A stretch of DNA of 64,000 nucleotides. Origin: Methylibium sp. Its GTDB lineage: Bacteria; Pseudomonadota; Gammaproteobacteria; Burkholderiales; Burkholderiaceae_C. Where the stretch lies: the NCBI GenBank assembly GCA_013824165.1, contig PNNH01000067.1, forward strand, positions 1-64,000, read 5' to 3'. Shown here one piece after another: positions 19,262 through 28,779 of the stretch. Numbering within the stretch: position 1 is the first letter of the stretch; each line of letters opens with the position of its first letter. The notes under the pieces were generated by a model. That model was not told where the DNA came from. It ran no database searches and saw only the letters and a list, made by a program, of their open reading frames with translations. The translations under genes were made by a program, and so were the position numbers.

Positions 19262-21637
19262 ATGAGGCACGCACCCGACGCCGCACCTGATGGGTCGGTT
19301 TTCGAGTTGCTGCCAGCCGCCTTCGCGCTGCTGTCTACACAGGGGCAGGTGCTGCAGGCCAATGCCTTGTTCCGCGCCATGGCCGGGTCCGCGGCTGAGC
19401 GCGGCGCCTGGCTCAGCCCCGAGTCCGCCGCGGACCTGCTGACGGCCTTGGCCGCGCCACAGAGCTTCACGCTGGAGTTGCAGGCCGCCGCATCCGAGAC
19501 CTGGCTGGCCTGCCAGGGGCGTTGGGACGCAGCGCTCGCGGCCCATGCCTGCCTGTGGCAGCCCATCGCCGGCGCCACGCTGGCGGCGCAGCAGGCCATG
19601 GCCGATCAGGTGGCGCAGTTCCGCCTGCTGGCGGACAACGTGCCGGCGCAGATCGCCTTCTACGAGACGCAGGGCTTTCGCTGCCAGTTCGCCAACCGCG
19701 CCTATGCCAGCGCCTTCGGGCTCGACCCGCAGAGCATCCTCGGGCGCACCTTTACGCAGGTGATCGGCGAGACCGCCGCGGCGCTGATCCAGCCCTCGGT
19801 GGATCGCGTGCTGCAGCAGGCCACCGCGGTCAACTATGTGCGTGAACTGCACGGGCAGGATGGCAAGCCGCGCTGGATCGAGGTCAGTCTGCTGCCGCAT
19901 CTGGACGACGACAGCAAGGTGGCGGCGGTGTTCGTGCTGATCAACGACATCACCCGCCACCGCCTGGCCGACGCGGCAGTGCGCGAGTCCGAGCTGCGCC
20001 TGGCCAAATTCATGCAGGCGACCGTGGAGGGCATCGTCTTCCACCACGAGGGAATCATCACCGACGTCAACCCGCCGCTGTGCGAGTTGTTGGGCTACAC
20101 GCAGCAGGAACTGGTGGGCCGCCACGCGCTGGGCTTCGTCGCCGAGGACGAGCTGAGCAAGGTGGGCCGCGTGATGGCCGAGCAGCGCGAGCTGCGCTAC
20201 GAGACCGCCGTGGTGCGGCGCGACGGCGCGCGCATCCCGGTCGAGTTCATCGTGCGCACCCTGGAGCGCGACGGCGAGAGCCTGCGCATGACCATCGTTC
20301 GCGACATCCGCGACCGTATCGCCGCACAGGCGCGCATCCATCACCTGGCCCAGCACGACGCGCTGACGCAGCTGCTCAACCGCGCCTCCTTCATGGACCG
20401 GCTGGAGCCGGCGCTGGCCCACGCCCGGGCTGCGGCCCAGCCGCTGGCGCTGCTGTTCATCGACCTGGACAACTTCAAGCGCGTCAATGATTCGCTGGGT
20501 CATCTGGAAGGCGACAAGGTGCTGACCACGGTGGCCGAGCGCATCAGCGACTGCGTGCGCACCACCGACCTGGTGGCCCGCTTCGGCGGCGACGAGTTCG
20601 TCGTGCTGCTGCGCGATGTGCGCGGCCGCGAAGATGTGATGGTGGTGCTGCGTGCGCTGCTGTCGGTGGTCGAGGTGCCGGTGCGCGCCGACGGCCGTCA
20701 GCTCTCGGTCACGCCCTCGATCGGCGTGGCGATGTTCCCCGAGCATGGCGATACCGCGGCCGATCTGATCCAGCATGCCGACACCGCGATGTACCTGGCC
20801 AAGGCCAAGGGCCGCGCCAACTACCAGTTTTTCGAACCGGTGCTGGCCAGCCGCGCCTATGCCGATCTGGTGCTGGAGGCCGAGCTGGCCGAAGCGCTGA
20901 CGCATGGCCAGTTCCGCCTCTACTACCAGCCGCAGATCAGCGCAGCCGACGGCAGCTTGCGCGGCGCCGAAGCGCTGCTGCGCTGGCAGCACCCGACCCG
21001 CGGCCTGCTCACGCCCGAGGCCTTCATCGATGTGGCCGAGCGGCACCGCCTGATGGTGCCGCTGGGCGAATGGGTAATGCGCGAGGCCGCGCGCCAGACC
21101 CGGCTGTGGCACAAGAGCGGCGTGGCGCCGGTGCCGATCGCGGTGAATCTGTCGGCCATGCAGTTCCGGCTCAGCAGCTTTGCCGACACCGTGGCCGATG
21201 TGCTGGACGCCGCCGATGTGCCCGGCGCCTGGCTGGAGCTGGAGCTGACCGAGCGCATGCTGATGGACGATGTGGAGGCCGCGCCGGCCACGCTGGCCAG
21301 CCTGCGCGCGCTGGGCCTGTCGATCTCTGTCGACGATTTTGGCACCGGACACACATCGCTGGCGCACCTGACCCAGCTGCCGCTGGACAAGCTCAAGATC
21401 GACCAGGGCTTTGTCGCGCGCCTGCCCGGCGACGAGGCGGCCGCCACCATCACCCGCGCCATCGTGCAGATGGCCACCGGCCTGCGCCTGGCTGTCATCG
21501 CCGAAGGCGTGCGCACGCCGCAGCAGCGCGATCTGCTGGCGTCCTGGGGTTGTGATGCCTTTCAGGGCGAGCTGATCTCGCCGCCGCTGTCGGCGCAGGA
21601 TTTCGAGGCCTGGTTGAAGAGCCGGCCGCCACGCTGA
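19262..21637 (+). CDS. PAS-GGDEF-EAL cyclic-di-GMP signalling protein
   Basis: A 791-residue cytosolic protein: N-terminal PAS-like segments (about 12-110, 118-238 and 243-355), a GGDEF domain (about 365-525) with an intact GGDEF motif near residue 441, and an EAL domain (about 535-785) with EALLRW, DDFGTGHTSLAHL and KIDQGFV. Both diguanylate cyclase and phosphodiesterase residues look intact, so it could be bifunctional, with PAS input selecting the activity. It follows the glycosylase gene by 19 bases and has no membrane segments. A membrane-bound paralogue lies 1.2 kb downstream. Confidence 0.93.
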   Translation: MRHAPDAAPDGSVFELLPAAFALLSTQGQVLQANALFRAMAGSAAERGAWLSPESAADLLTALAAPQSFTLELQAAASETWLACQGRWDAALAAHACLWQPIAGATLAAQQAMADQVAQFRLLADNVPAQIAFYETQGFRCQFANRAYASAFGLDPQSILGRTFTQVIGETAAALIQPSVDRVLQQATAVNYVRELHGQDGKPRWIEVSLLPHLDDDSKVAAVFVLINDITRHRLADAAVRESELRLAKFMQATVEGIVFHHEGIITDVNPPLCELLGYTQQELVGRHALGFVAEDELSKVGRVMAEQRELRYETAVVRRDGARIPVEFIVRTLERDGESLRMTIVRDIRDRIAAQARIHHLAQHDALTQLLNRASFMDRLEPALAHARAAAQPLALLFIDLDNFKRVNDSLGHLEGDKVLTTVAERISDCVRTTDLVARFGGDEFVVLLRDVRGREDVMVVLRALLSVVEVPVRADGRQLSVTPSIGVAMFPEHGDTAADLIQHADTAMYLAKAKGRANYQFFEPVLASRAYADLVLEAELAEALTHGQFRLYYQPQISAADGSLRGAEALLRWQHPTRGLLTPEAFIDVAERHRLMVPLGEWVMREAARQTRLWHKSGVAPVPIAVNLSAMQFRLSSFADTVADVLDAADVPGAWLELELTERMLMDDVEAAPATLASLRALGLSISVDDFGTGHTSLAHLTQLPLDKLKIDQGFVARLPGDEAAATITRAIVQMATGLRLAVIAEGVRTPQQRDLLASWGCDAFQGELISPPLSAQDFEAWLKSRPPR

Positions 21638-21653
21638 TTTCTACAATCGGGGC

Positions 21654-22775
21654 ATGAGCATTCACAACGGCCAGCAGGCCGACCAGGCCTTGCCGGCCCT
21701 GATCCGGCGCGAGATCGAGTCAGCCGGCGGCTGGCTGCCCTTCGACCGCTACATGGCCCTGGCCCTGTACGCCCCCGGTCTGGGCTACTACGCCAACGAG
21801 CGACAGAAATTCGGCCTGATGCCGCAAAGCGGCTCCGACTTCGTCACCGCGCCCGAACTGTCGCCGCTGTTCGGCCAGGCGCTGGCTGCGCAGCTGCGCC
21901 AGGCGCTGGACGCCACCGGCTGCGACGAGATCATCGAGTTCGGCGCCGGCACCGGCGCGCTGGCCGAGCAGCTGCTGCAGGCGCTGGGCGAGCGCATCCG
22001 CCGCTACCGCATCGTCGACCTGTCCGGCACGCTGCGCGCGCGCCAGACCGAGCGGCTGGCCGCCTGGGCCGGCAAGGTGGAATGGCTGGATGCGCTACCC
22101 GATCAGTTCAGCGGCGTGGTGATTGGCAACGAGGTGCTGGACGCAATGCCGGTGCAGTTGATCTACTTCGACGGCCAGCAGTGGCAGGAGCGCGGCGTGG
22201 TCTGCGCCGATGACGACCATGCGTTTGCCTGGAGCGACCGGCCCAGCCCCCTGCAGCCGCCGCTGGAAGTGGCCGACGCGCGCCTGCACTACCCGCCCGG
22301 CACCGTCACCGAGCTTCATGCACAGGCCGAAGGCTTTGTGCGCACGCTGGCCGCACAGCTGCAGCGCGGCGCCATCTTCCTGATCGACTACGGCTTCCCC
22401 GAGGCCGAGTACTACCACCCGCAGCGCCACGGCGGCACGCTGATGTGCCACCACCAGCATCGGGCCGACCCGGACCCGCTGCAGCTGGTGGGCCAGAAGG
22501 ACATCACCGCGCATGTCAACTTCACCGGCATTGCGCTGGCCGGGCAGGACGCCGGCCTCAGCGTGCTGGGCTACACCAGCCAGGCGCACTTCCTGCTGAA
22601 CTGCGGCCTGGCCGGGCTGATGGAGCAGGCCGATCTGCCGGCGCGCGCGATGGCGCACAAGCTGATCCAGGAGCACGAGATGGGCGAGCTGTTCAAGGTG
22701 ATCGGCTTCGCGGTCGACGGCCAGGAATTCGACGCGCTGGGCTTTGCGCGCGGCGATCGCAGCCACACGCTCTGA
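21654..22775 (+). CDS. SAM-dependent methyltransferase, MidA/NDUFAF7 family
   Basis: A 373-residue class I methyltransferase of the family that includes human NDUFAF7, an arginine methyltransferase for complex I assembly; the bacterial role is not settled. Motifs seen are the N-terminal FDRYMALALYAPGLGYYAN, SDFVTAPELSPLFG and the SAM-binding EFGAGTGALAEQLL, plus IGNEVLDAMPV. It starts 16 bases after the GGDEF-EAL gene. Its last 18 codons, stop and 13 further bases are repeated at the end of the next gene. An NDUFA9-like protein is encoded at 33008, hinting at complex I functions. Confidence 0.9.
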   Translation: MSIHNGQQADQALPALIRREIESAGGWLPFDRYMALALYAPGLGYYANERQKFGLMPQSGSDFVTAPELSPLFGQALAAQLRQALDATGCDEIIEFGAGTGALAEQLLQALGERIRRYRIVDLSGTLRARQTERLAAWAGKVEWLDALPDQFSGVVIGNEVLDAMPVQLIYFDGQQWQERGVVCADDDHAFAWSDRPSPLQPPLEVADARLHYPPGTVTELHAQAEGFVRTLAAQLQRGAIFLIDYGFPEAEYYHPQRHGGTLMCHHQHRADPDPLQLVGQKDITAHVNFTGIALAGQDAGLSVLGYTSQAHFLLNCGLAGLMEQADLPARAMAHKLIQEHEMGELFKVIGFAVDGQEFDALGFARGDRSHTL

Positions 22776-22788
22776 GTTGATCGGCGCC
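22719..22788 (+). repeat. Direct repeat A, copy 1 (native midA 3' end)
   Basis: Seventy bases covering the last 18 codons of the methyltransferase gene (ending GQEFDALGFARGDRSHTL), its TGA and 13 bases beyond. The copy at 25686-25755 is identical at 64 of 70 positions by my alignment. Confidence 0.9.
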
Positions 22789-22880
22789 TGTTTCAATCGT
22801 TGAAGCGCCCAGTGACTGATCCGGCTTCAGCGCGGATAGGATGGGGCAACAGCCCGATTCTTGAACGAGGCCCTCCGGAG

Positions 22881-25742
22881 ATGGCAACGCGAGTAGACGT
22901 GAGCGGAATGACTCAAGTGAGCATGGCGGGGCACGACGCGCCCGGCGAGCGTGCGTCCTGGAGCGATCGCCTGCGCTTGTTCACGGTCGTCCTGCTGGGC
23001 GTCGGGCTGACATTGTTGGCTGCAGGCAGCCTGCGTCAGGCCGAGCAGTTGCGCTTGAAGGAATACCGCCGGGCCGCCACTGATCGCGTGGTCCAGGCCT
23101 TCGAGCAGGAGCTGACCCGCATGCTGGAGGCGCTGCGCACCGCAGCGCTGATGCTGGAGGTGCAGCCGGCGTTCACGCGCGAGCAGTTCAACGACGCGAT
23201 GCGCATGCTGGTGGAGGGGCAGCTGAGCATCAACGTCGTCGAGTGGCAGCCCATCGTGGCGGCCAGGGACCTCTATGCCTTCCAGGCTGAGGCGCGCCGC
23301 AGCGGCTTTCCCGACTTCGAGGTCATCGAGCCGGACGGCAGCGGAAAGGGCTGGCGTCCGGTTGCAGGGCGCGACCCCTATGTGGTGGTCCGCTATGCCT
23401 GGCCCGAGCAGTACCAGACCGTCGGCTACGACATGAGCTTCAGCCCGGAGCGGATGGCCTCAAAGCTGCAGTCTGCCGCGACGGGCGTCCCAACGGCTTC
23501 AAGCCCGTTCGAGTTCATGAAAGAGGGCAAGGTGCACTCCGGCAGCATGGCTCTTGCGATCTCGGCGACGGTGTTTGGGCCTGACCGTCAGGCGCGCGGT
23601 TACCTGGCCGCCGTGGTCGACTTGCCCACCTTGTTCCAGCGTTCCACCGAGCAGGCCCGCGAGGCCAGGCTGGACCTGCAGGTGTTTCCGACGGCCCCGG
23701 TGGACGCGGCAGCGTTCTTTTCCGCACCTGCCTCCGCAGCGACACCGGTGCTTGCGCAGCTGACAGCGCTGGAGCGGCAGCAGCTGAGCGCGACGCTCGC
23801 TGTTGCCGGCCAGCAGTGGCGCGTCCAGTTGCAGCCGGCTGCTGGGTTCTATGACGATGTTCAGCCGCAGCTGTCGCTGTGGCTTCTTGTGGCCGGTGGC
23901 CTGATGACCCTGCTGATGGCGCGCGCGGTGATGCTGGTGCAGGCCAGCCGCCGCCGCATCGAGGGTGCCGAGCGGGCTGCCACGCGCGCCAATGAGGCCT
24001 TGCGGGTCCAGAGCGGGCGCCTGCTGGAGGCTCAGCGCATTGCCCATCTCGGCAGCTGGCAGGTGGATTTGCAGGCATCCACGATCAGCTGGTCGCCCGA
24101 AGTCTGCGCGCTGCTGGGCTTGCCGCCAGATGGCGCCGCCCGCCCGCTGAATGACCAGCGCGCGCATTTCAGTGCCGACAGCTGGGACCGCTTCGAGGCG
24201 GCCTTGCGTGCTGCTGCGGCTGAGGGCACCGAAGCGTTCGAGTTGGAGCTGGCATGCGCCCAGCCCGATGGACGGCGCAGCTGGCTGCTGGCGCGAGGTG
24301 CGGCACGGGCCGAGGCTGGTCCCGTGGCGCCCCAGGTTCACGGGGTTGCCATGGACATCAGCGCCCGCAAGCAGGCAGAGCTGGAGATCGAGAGCCTTGC
24401 GTTCACCGACACCCTGACCGCGCTGCCCAACCGGCGGCTGTTGATCGATCGGCTGGCCCACGCCTTGGCGTTCTCCGAGCGCCACGAGCGCTTTGGGGCG
24501 ATGCTGTTTGTCGATCTCGACGGCTTCAAGAAGATCAACGACACCTTTGGCCACCAACGTGGCGACCTGCTCCTGCGGCAGGTGGCGCAGCGCCTCACAG
24601 CCGCGATGCGCAAGGGGGATACCGTTGGCCGACTCGGCGGTGACGAGTTCCTGGTGCTGCTGGAAGACATTGGCAGCAGCGCGCCGGAGGCGGCCGCACA
24701 CGCCGGCATTGCTGCCAACAAGCTGCTGGACATCCTCAGGGCTCCTTACGCGCTGGGCGCTGACCAGCACAGCTGCACCGCCAGCATTGGCGTGGCGGTG
24801 TTCGGCGCCGAGCGGCAGCAGCCCGAGGAACTGTTGCGCCGCGCTGATCTGGCGATGTATCGAGCCAAAGCCGCCGGGCGCAATGCCGTGTGCTTCTTCG
24901 ATCCCTCCATGCAGGAGGCTATTCTGGCTCGGGCGCAGCGGGAGAACGAGCTCCGCGAGGCCTTGCGCGCCGATGGGCTGCGCCTGCACTACCAGCCTCA
25001 GGTCGACGCCTCGGGTCGCATCACCGGCGCGGAGGCCTTGCTGCGGCTGCAGCTTCCCGATCGAGGCCTCGTGGGCCCCCAGGAGTTCATTGCCCTGGCT
25101 GAGGAAACCGGGCTCATCGCACCGCTGGGCGCCTGGGTGCTGCAGACGGCGGTGGCGCAGCTTGCGGCCTGGTCGCTGCGCCCCGAACGCCGTGAGCTGG
25201 GTATTTCGGTCAATGTGAGTCCGCGCCAGTTTCGTTCGGCAGAGTTCCTGCCGGGCCTTGAGTTGCTGCTGGCTGCAAGCCCCATCGCGCCCCAGCGGCT
25301 GACGCTGGAGCTCACCGAAGGCGTGCTGTTGGACGATCTCAACGATGCCGCCGCCAAGATGCGCCGAATCGCGGCGCTCGGCGTGCGCCTCTCACTCGAC
25401 GACTTCGGAACTGGCTTCTCTTCGCTGGCCTATCTGAAGCGCCTGCCGCTGGCCGAAGTCAAGATCGACCGGAGCTTCGTGGAGGACCTCGTCGCGTCTC
25501 CCGATGACAGAGCCATCGCCCAGATGATCATCGTGCTCGGGGGCAGTCTGGGCCTGGACGTGCTGGCTGAAGGGGTGGAGCAGGCAGCCCAGCGGGACCT
25601 GTTGCTGTCGCTGGGCTGCCAGCATTTCCAGGGCTACCTGTTTGGGCGGCCCATGGAGGTGGACGCCTTGGAGAGCATGCTCGATGGCCAGGAATTCGAC
25701 GCGCTCGGCTTCACCCGCGGCGACCGCAGTCACACGCTCTGA
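22881..25742 (+). CDS. CHASE-PAS-GGDEF-EAL membrane cyclic-di-GMP signalling protein
   Basis: A 953-residue membrane sensor. A first membrane segment (about 30-50) and a second (about 333-355) enclose a periplasmic CHASE domain with the typical VVEWQPIV and GYDMSFSPER-type elements. Then come a PAS domain (about 375-495), GGDEF (motif intact near residue 585) and EAL (EALLRLQ near 717, DDFGTGFSSLAYL, KIDRSFV). The ATG at 22881 is chosen; the frame is open from a TTG at 22800. The last 18 residues, GQEFDALGF(T)RGDRSHTL, are not EAL sequence but a copy of the neighbouring methyltransferase tail. Confidence 0.9.
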   Translation: MATRVDVSGMTQVSMAGHDAPGERASWSDRLRLFTVVLLGVGLTLLAAGSLRQAEQLRLKEYRRAATDRVVQAFEQELTRMLEALRTAALMLEVQPAFTREQFNDAMRMLVEGQLSINVVEWQPIVAARDLYAFQAEARRSGFPDFEVIEPDGSGKGWRPVAGRDPYVVVRYAWPEQYQTVGYDMSFSPERMASKLQSAATGVPTASSPFEFMKEGKVHSGSMALAISATVFGPDRQARGYLAAVVDLPTLFQRSTEQAREARLDLQVFPTAPVDAAAFFSAPASAATPVLAQLTALERQQLSATLAVAGQQWRVQLQPAAGFYDDVQPQLSLWLLVAGGLMTLLMARAVMLVQASRRRIEGAERAATRANEALRVQSGRLLEAQRIAHLGSWQVDLQASTISWSPEVCALLGLPPDGAARPLNDQRAHFSADSWDRFEAALRAAAAEGTEAFELELACAQPDGRRSWLLARGAARAEAGPVAPQVHGVAMDISARKQAELEIESLAFTDTLTALPNRRLLIDRLAHALAFSERHERFGAMLFVDLDGFKKINDTFGHQRGDLLLRQVAQRLTAAMRKGDTVGRLGGDEFLVLLEDIGSSAPEAAAHAGIAANKLLDILRAPYALGADQHSCTASIGVAVFGAERQQPEELLRRADLAMYRAKAAGRNAVCFFDPSMQEAILARAQRENELREALRADGLRLHYQPQVDASGRITGAEALLRLQLPDRGLVGPQEFIALAEETGLIAPLGAWVLQTAVAQLAAWSLRPERRELGISVNVSPRQFRSAEFLPGLELLLAASPIAPQRLTLELTEGVLLDDLNDAAAKMRRIAALGVRLSLDDFGTGFSSLAYLKRLPLAEVKIDRSFVEDLVASPDDRAIAQMIIVLGGSLGLDVLAEGVEQAAQRDLLLSLGCQHFQGYLFGRPMEVDALESMLDGQEFDALGFTRGDRSHTL

Positions 25743-25755
25743 GTTGATCGGCGCC
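25686..25755 (+). repeat. Direct repeat A, copy 2 (tail of the CHASE-GGDEF-EAL gene)
   Basis: Second copy of the 70-base midA end, in frame at the 3' end of the GGDEF-EAL gene. Four of the five changed codons are synonymous; only Ala to Thr changes the protein. The 13 bases after the stop are identical in both copies. Confidence 0.9.
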
Positions 25756-25874
25756 GGCGCCACACCCTGAAGAGGGATCGTGGCGGCCGGATCGCTGCGC
25801 GTAGACTTCCCTCCAGCAGGCGCAAGGCCGGCAGCAAGCCGGTTATGCCCGTGGTTTTCAGGGAGGAAATCATC

Positions 25875-26924
25875 ATGCAGAAGCAGACGACTCATCATCA
25901 TCAGCCGGGCCGGCATTCGGCCCTGGCAGCGTCCATTGCGCTAGCACTCACACTGAGTGCCTGCGGCGGCGGTGGCGGCGGCGCGGGCGACCCGGTGGTG
26001 CCCGGCCCTGACCCCAATCTCGGCAAGCTGTCGATCACCAGCAGCAACTACGTGGCGGTGGCGCAGACGGCGGTGTCGTCCTCGCTGTACTTCATGGACA
26101 GCGCCGAGCTGCTGGTCGGCGCGCAGGCCAGCGACGGCAAGGCGCCAACGCGCTTTGCGCTGGCGCAGCTGGATCGCCTGCCGGGCTGGTTCGCCAAGGG
26201 CGTCGGTTCGCCAGTTGTCACTGGTGCTGTGACCACGGTATCTGAAGCCTGTGCAGGCGGCGGCCGCATGGACATCAGCGTCGACGACAAGAACAACAAC
26301 GGTAGCTTTGACGCCGGCGATGCGATTGCCATCCGTGCGGTCAACTGCATCGAGAGCGGTTCCACCATGAATGGCGGCATGGAGATGGCGCTGACCAGCC
26401 TCACTGGCGTGTTCGGCTCCAGCAACTACACCGCGACCGTGACGATGCGCCTGGACAAGCTCACCGTGGTCACGGGGCAGGACACCGCCATCGGCAATGG
26501 CGAAATGCGCATGGACACGCGCGTCAGCGGCCCCTACAACTCTTCAGTCACCATCACCGTGCCCAGCTTCACCGTGGCCGGCACGCTGGGCGGCGTGAAC
26601 TACTCCAACTCGCTGGTCGGCTTCCAGCTGACGCTGGGCAAGGCGCCGGGTGGCACGCTCTACAACGTCAGCGTCAGCATCACTGGCGCACTGAGCGGCT
26701 CGATGATCGAGTCCAAGCAGATCAGCGTTGAAACCCTCGCACCGCTGGTTCGCAACTGGAGTGCTGTCGATCCGTCGACCGGCCAGCTGCTGATCAAGGG
26801 CGCGGCGTCCAGCCAGCTGCGCATCACCGCGCAGGCCGGCGGCATGGCTCTGCTGGAGTTGGATGCTGACGGCAACGGCGTGTTTGAGAGCTCGACCACG
26901 CGCCGCTGGAGCGATCTGCGTTGA
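25875..26924 (+). CDS. Secreted lipoprotein of unknown function with Asp/Asn-rich loop
   Basis: A 349-residue protein with a lipoprotein signal (LTLSAC followed by seven glycines and alanine). The rest looks like beta-sandwich sequence rich in Thr, Ser and Gly. A calcium-loop-like element, DDKNNNGSFDAGD (about residues 137-149), and a shorter DADGNGVF near the end resemble EF-hand or dockerin-type loops. The start is the ATG at 25875 with a GGGAGGAAA site. Its stop overlaps the next gene start by one base, so the two are probably made together. No named family recognised. Confidence 0.7.
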   Translation: MQKQTTHHHQPGRHSALAASIALALTLSACGGGGGGAGDPVVPGPDPNLGKLSITSSNYVAVAQTAVSSSLYFMDSAELLVGAQASDGKAPTRFALAQLDRLPGWFAKGVGSPVVTGAVTTVSEACAGGGRMDISVDDKNNNGSFDAGDAIAIRAVNCIESGSTMNGGMEMALTSLTGVFGSSNYTATVTMRLDKLTVVTGQDTAIGNGEMRMDTRVSGPYNSSVTITVPSFTVAGTLGGVNYSNSLVGFQLTLGKAPGGTLYNVSVSITGALSGSMIESKQISVETLAPLVRNWSAVDPSTGQLLIKGAASSQLRITAQAGGMALLELDADGNGVFESSTTRRWSDLR

Positions 26925-27784
26925 TGGTGGCCCGCTCAGCGTTGCTGAGCTTGCTGCTGGTCTGTGGCAGCGGCGGCGCCAATGCCGCTGCGGCCAGCTG
27001 CGCCGCACCTGAGCCTGGCACCGCGCTGTGGCTGGGCCACAGCCGCTGGGATGAAAGCGATGCGCAGGGGCGGCGCTTGCTGCGCGAATCCGGCACGCTG
27101 GCCGGCGCCAGGTTCGGCCTGGCGCTGCGCTGCGCGGGCTGGCACGGCGAGGCCGATGCCGGCTGGCGCGCCGGCCAGCGCGACTACCGCGGCCTCAGCA
27201 GCAGTGGCGCGGCCATTCGCACCCACAGCGACATCGAGGAGCGCAGCCTGCGCGTGAGTCTCTGGCGGCCGCTGTTGCCGCCATCGGGCGGCCGCACCGA
27301 GCTGGCGCTGGGGCTGCGCGGCGAGTGGCGCAGCCTGGACCGCGACCTGACCTCGGTGGGCCCTGTGCAGGGCTATCCCGAGCAACATCGGCAGGCAGCG
27401 CTGGCCCTCGGTCTGGCGGCGCAGCAGGGCAACAGCAGCAGCGCGCCAGCGGGCTGGCACTGGGGCGCCGAGCTGTGGCTGGGCGGCGGCCCGCGCGGCA
27501 CGGTGGATGTGCGCCTGCCCACGGCTGATGCAGCGCGGCTGCGCACCGGCCGCTCGGTCTTTGGCGAAGCCGCGTTGTCGCTGCGTTCGGCCAGCTTCGC
27601 GGCTGGGAATCGCCCGGCGGGCTGGGCGCATGAGCTGCGCCTGAGCGTGCGCGACGAACGCATCGCCGCCGGCCCCTCGGCGCCGCTGTGGCGGCACGGC
27701 GTGCTGGTGGGCTCGGCCTCGCAGCCCAGGCATCGGCTGGTCGATGCGGGCTTGCAGGCAACTGTGGTGTGGCGTTACCGATGA
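26924..27784 (+). CDS. Exported protein, possible small outer-membrane beta-barrel
   Basis: A 286-residue protein with a Sec signal peptide (SLLLVCGSGGANAAAA) and then alternating polar/hydrophobic segments of the beta-barrel kind (GARFGLALRCAGW, ELALGLRGEWRSL, AGWHWGAELWLGGG, GLQATVVWRYR). It ends in Tyr-Arg rather than the usual aromatic terminal residue. The ATG at 26924 overlaps the TGA of the lipoprotein gene. A lipoprotein plus a barrel made from one coupled message suggests a surface complex, but no function can be named. Confidence 0.6.
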   Translation: MVARSALLSLLLVCGSGGANAAAASCAAPEPGTALWLGHSRWDESDAQGRRLLRESGTLAGARFGLALRCAGWHGEADAGWRAGQRDYRGLSSSGAAIRTHSDIEERSLRVSLWRPLLPPSGGRTELALGLRGEWRSLDRDLTSVGPVQGYPEQHRQAALALGLAAQQGNSSSAPAGWHWGAELWLGGGPRGTVDVRLPTADAARLRTGRSVFGEAALSLRSASFAAGNRPAGWAHELRLSVRDERIAAGPSAPLWRHGVLVGSASQPRHRLVDAGLQATVVWRYR

Positions 27785-27978
27785 GGGTGATGTGAGCCAG
27801 GCATGGGCGGCGCAGGAGCGTGGCGCAATGAAAGCGAGAGCGTTGCTTCCCCTGCGGCAAACCATTCTTGGGAGCTTGGCCGCCGACTGCGGAGGTCTGC
27901 TAACAGCAGCCTCACCGCCCCCCAGGTTCGGCATCCTGCGGCGCCTTGTTGTAGTTCGGGAATTTCAGAAAGGCTGAA

Positions 27979-28308
27979 ATGTCGGCTCTTGGTATTGCAA
28001 TCAGCATTCCTTTAATCGCTCTGTCCGTTGCGCTATCCGTTCTGCCGGTTTGGTTCGCTGCAAAGGTTGTTGGCGCCGGGCGCCAGGATTTTCTGCGCGT
28101 GGCATTTGCGCTCGTGCTTGCCACTGTCATTGCATTTGCCCTGCTTATGGTCTCTGTTGGGTGGGGCCTCCTGATTGCGCCGGTTGTCTTTGTGGTTGTG
28201 TTTAGCCGGGTGCTAGAAACGTCATATCTGGGTGCATTTGTCTTGTGCGTCTTAGCAGTGGCATTTCAAGCTGCGGTCTCAAAGCTCTTTGGAGCAACGT
28301 TTGGTTAG
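27979..28308 (+). CDS. Small integral membrane protein of unknown function
   Basis: A 109-residue protein that is almost all membrane-spanning, with about four hydrophobic helices (SIPLIALSVALSVLPVWFA, AFALVLATVIAFALLMVSV, LLIAPVVFVVVF, AFVLCVLAVAFQAAV). An AAAGG ribosome site lies seven bases before the ATG. Its codons use more A and T at third positions than neighbouring genes, which suggests recent acquisition. The preceding 194 bases hold no gene I can support. Confidence 0.6.
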   Translation: MSALGIAISIPLIALSVALSVLPVWFAAKVVGAGRQDFLRVAFALVLATVIAFALLMVSVGWGLLIAPVVFVVVFSRVLETSYLGAFVLCVLAVAFQAAVSKLFGATFG

Positions 28309-28452
28309 CCGCTAGGTAACCGGTCACTTCACCGGCCGGCCGTCAGCTGCTGGTGGGCTTCAACCGAGCCGGCTTGCTTCGGCAAGCATGCTGCACGAGG
28401 CGTAAGACAAAAGTTAGGTTGTTAAGTAACTGGGTTGATTCAGCAAAGGCCT

Positions 28453-28779
28453 ATGAACGCACGACATGCGTATGACCTCATTCGCGTCTAGTTCCCGAAG
28501 TTCTGCGCCAGCTCCCTTGAGTGGCAGGTTCTGGCACACGGCGACGCAGGCGACGTTGTTCGCATTGAAGGCTTTCTTCGCGAGGCATTCTCTTGTGAAG
28601 AGCTGGTCGTTTGCATCTCTCGCAAGGTCGGTGGGCTCATGCCAATTCAAGATGCAGCATCTACGATCGCTGCCGCGCTCGGAATGGCCGAAGTCCGGAT
28701 CGCCAATCGTGCTTTTACCGAGTTCGCGGTCGTCGGGCATCCTGGCGTTGGTACGGCGTGGAAGCAAGGTTATGCCTAG
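28453..28779 (+). pseudogene. Small gene broken by an in-frame amber codon
   Basis: From the ATG at 28453, preceded by AAAGG, a frame of 108 codons runs to a TAG at 28777, interrupted only by TAG at 28489-28491 (codon 13). The translation after the stop (FPKFCASSLEWQVLAHG, then ELVVCISRKVGGLMPI) looks like genuine protein, whereas the opposite-strand and other frames do not. A single change from GAG would restore it. No start codon with a ribosome site follows the stop closely. No family recognised. It lies in a low-GC patch with other small genes. Confidence 0.5.

Noticed and set aside
27744-27977. A 77-codon frame between the barrel-like gene and the small membrane protein gene
   Set aside because: It overlaps the end of the upstream gene, has no ribosome site and no protein-like features.
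28309-28420. Full attC recombination site after the small membrane protein gene
   Set aside because: GTTAGGT is present at the right end, but no matching ACCTAAC-type core is found at the left end, so I do not call an attC here.
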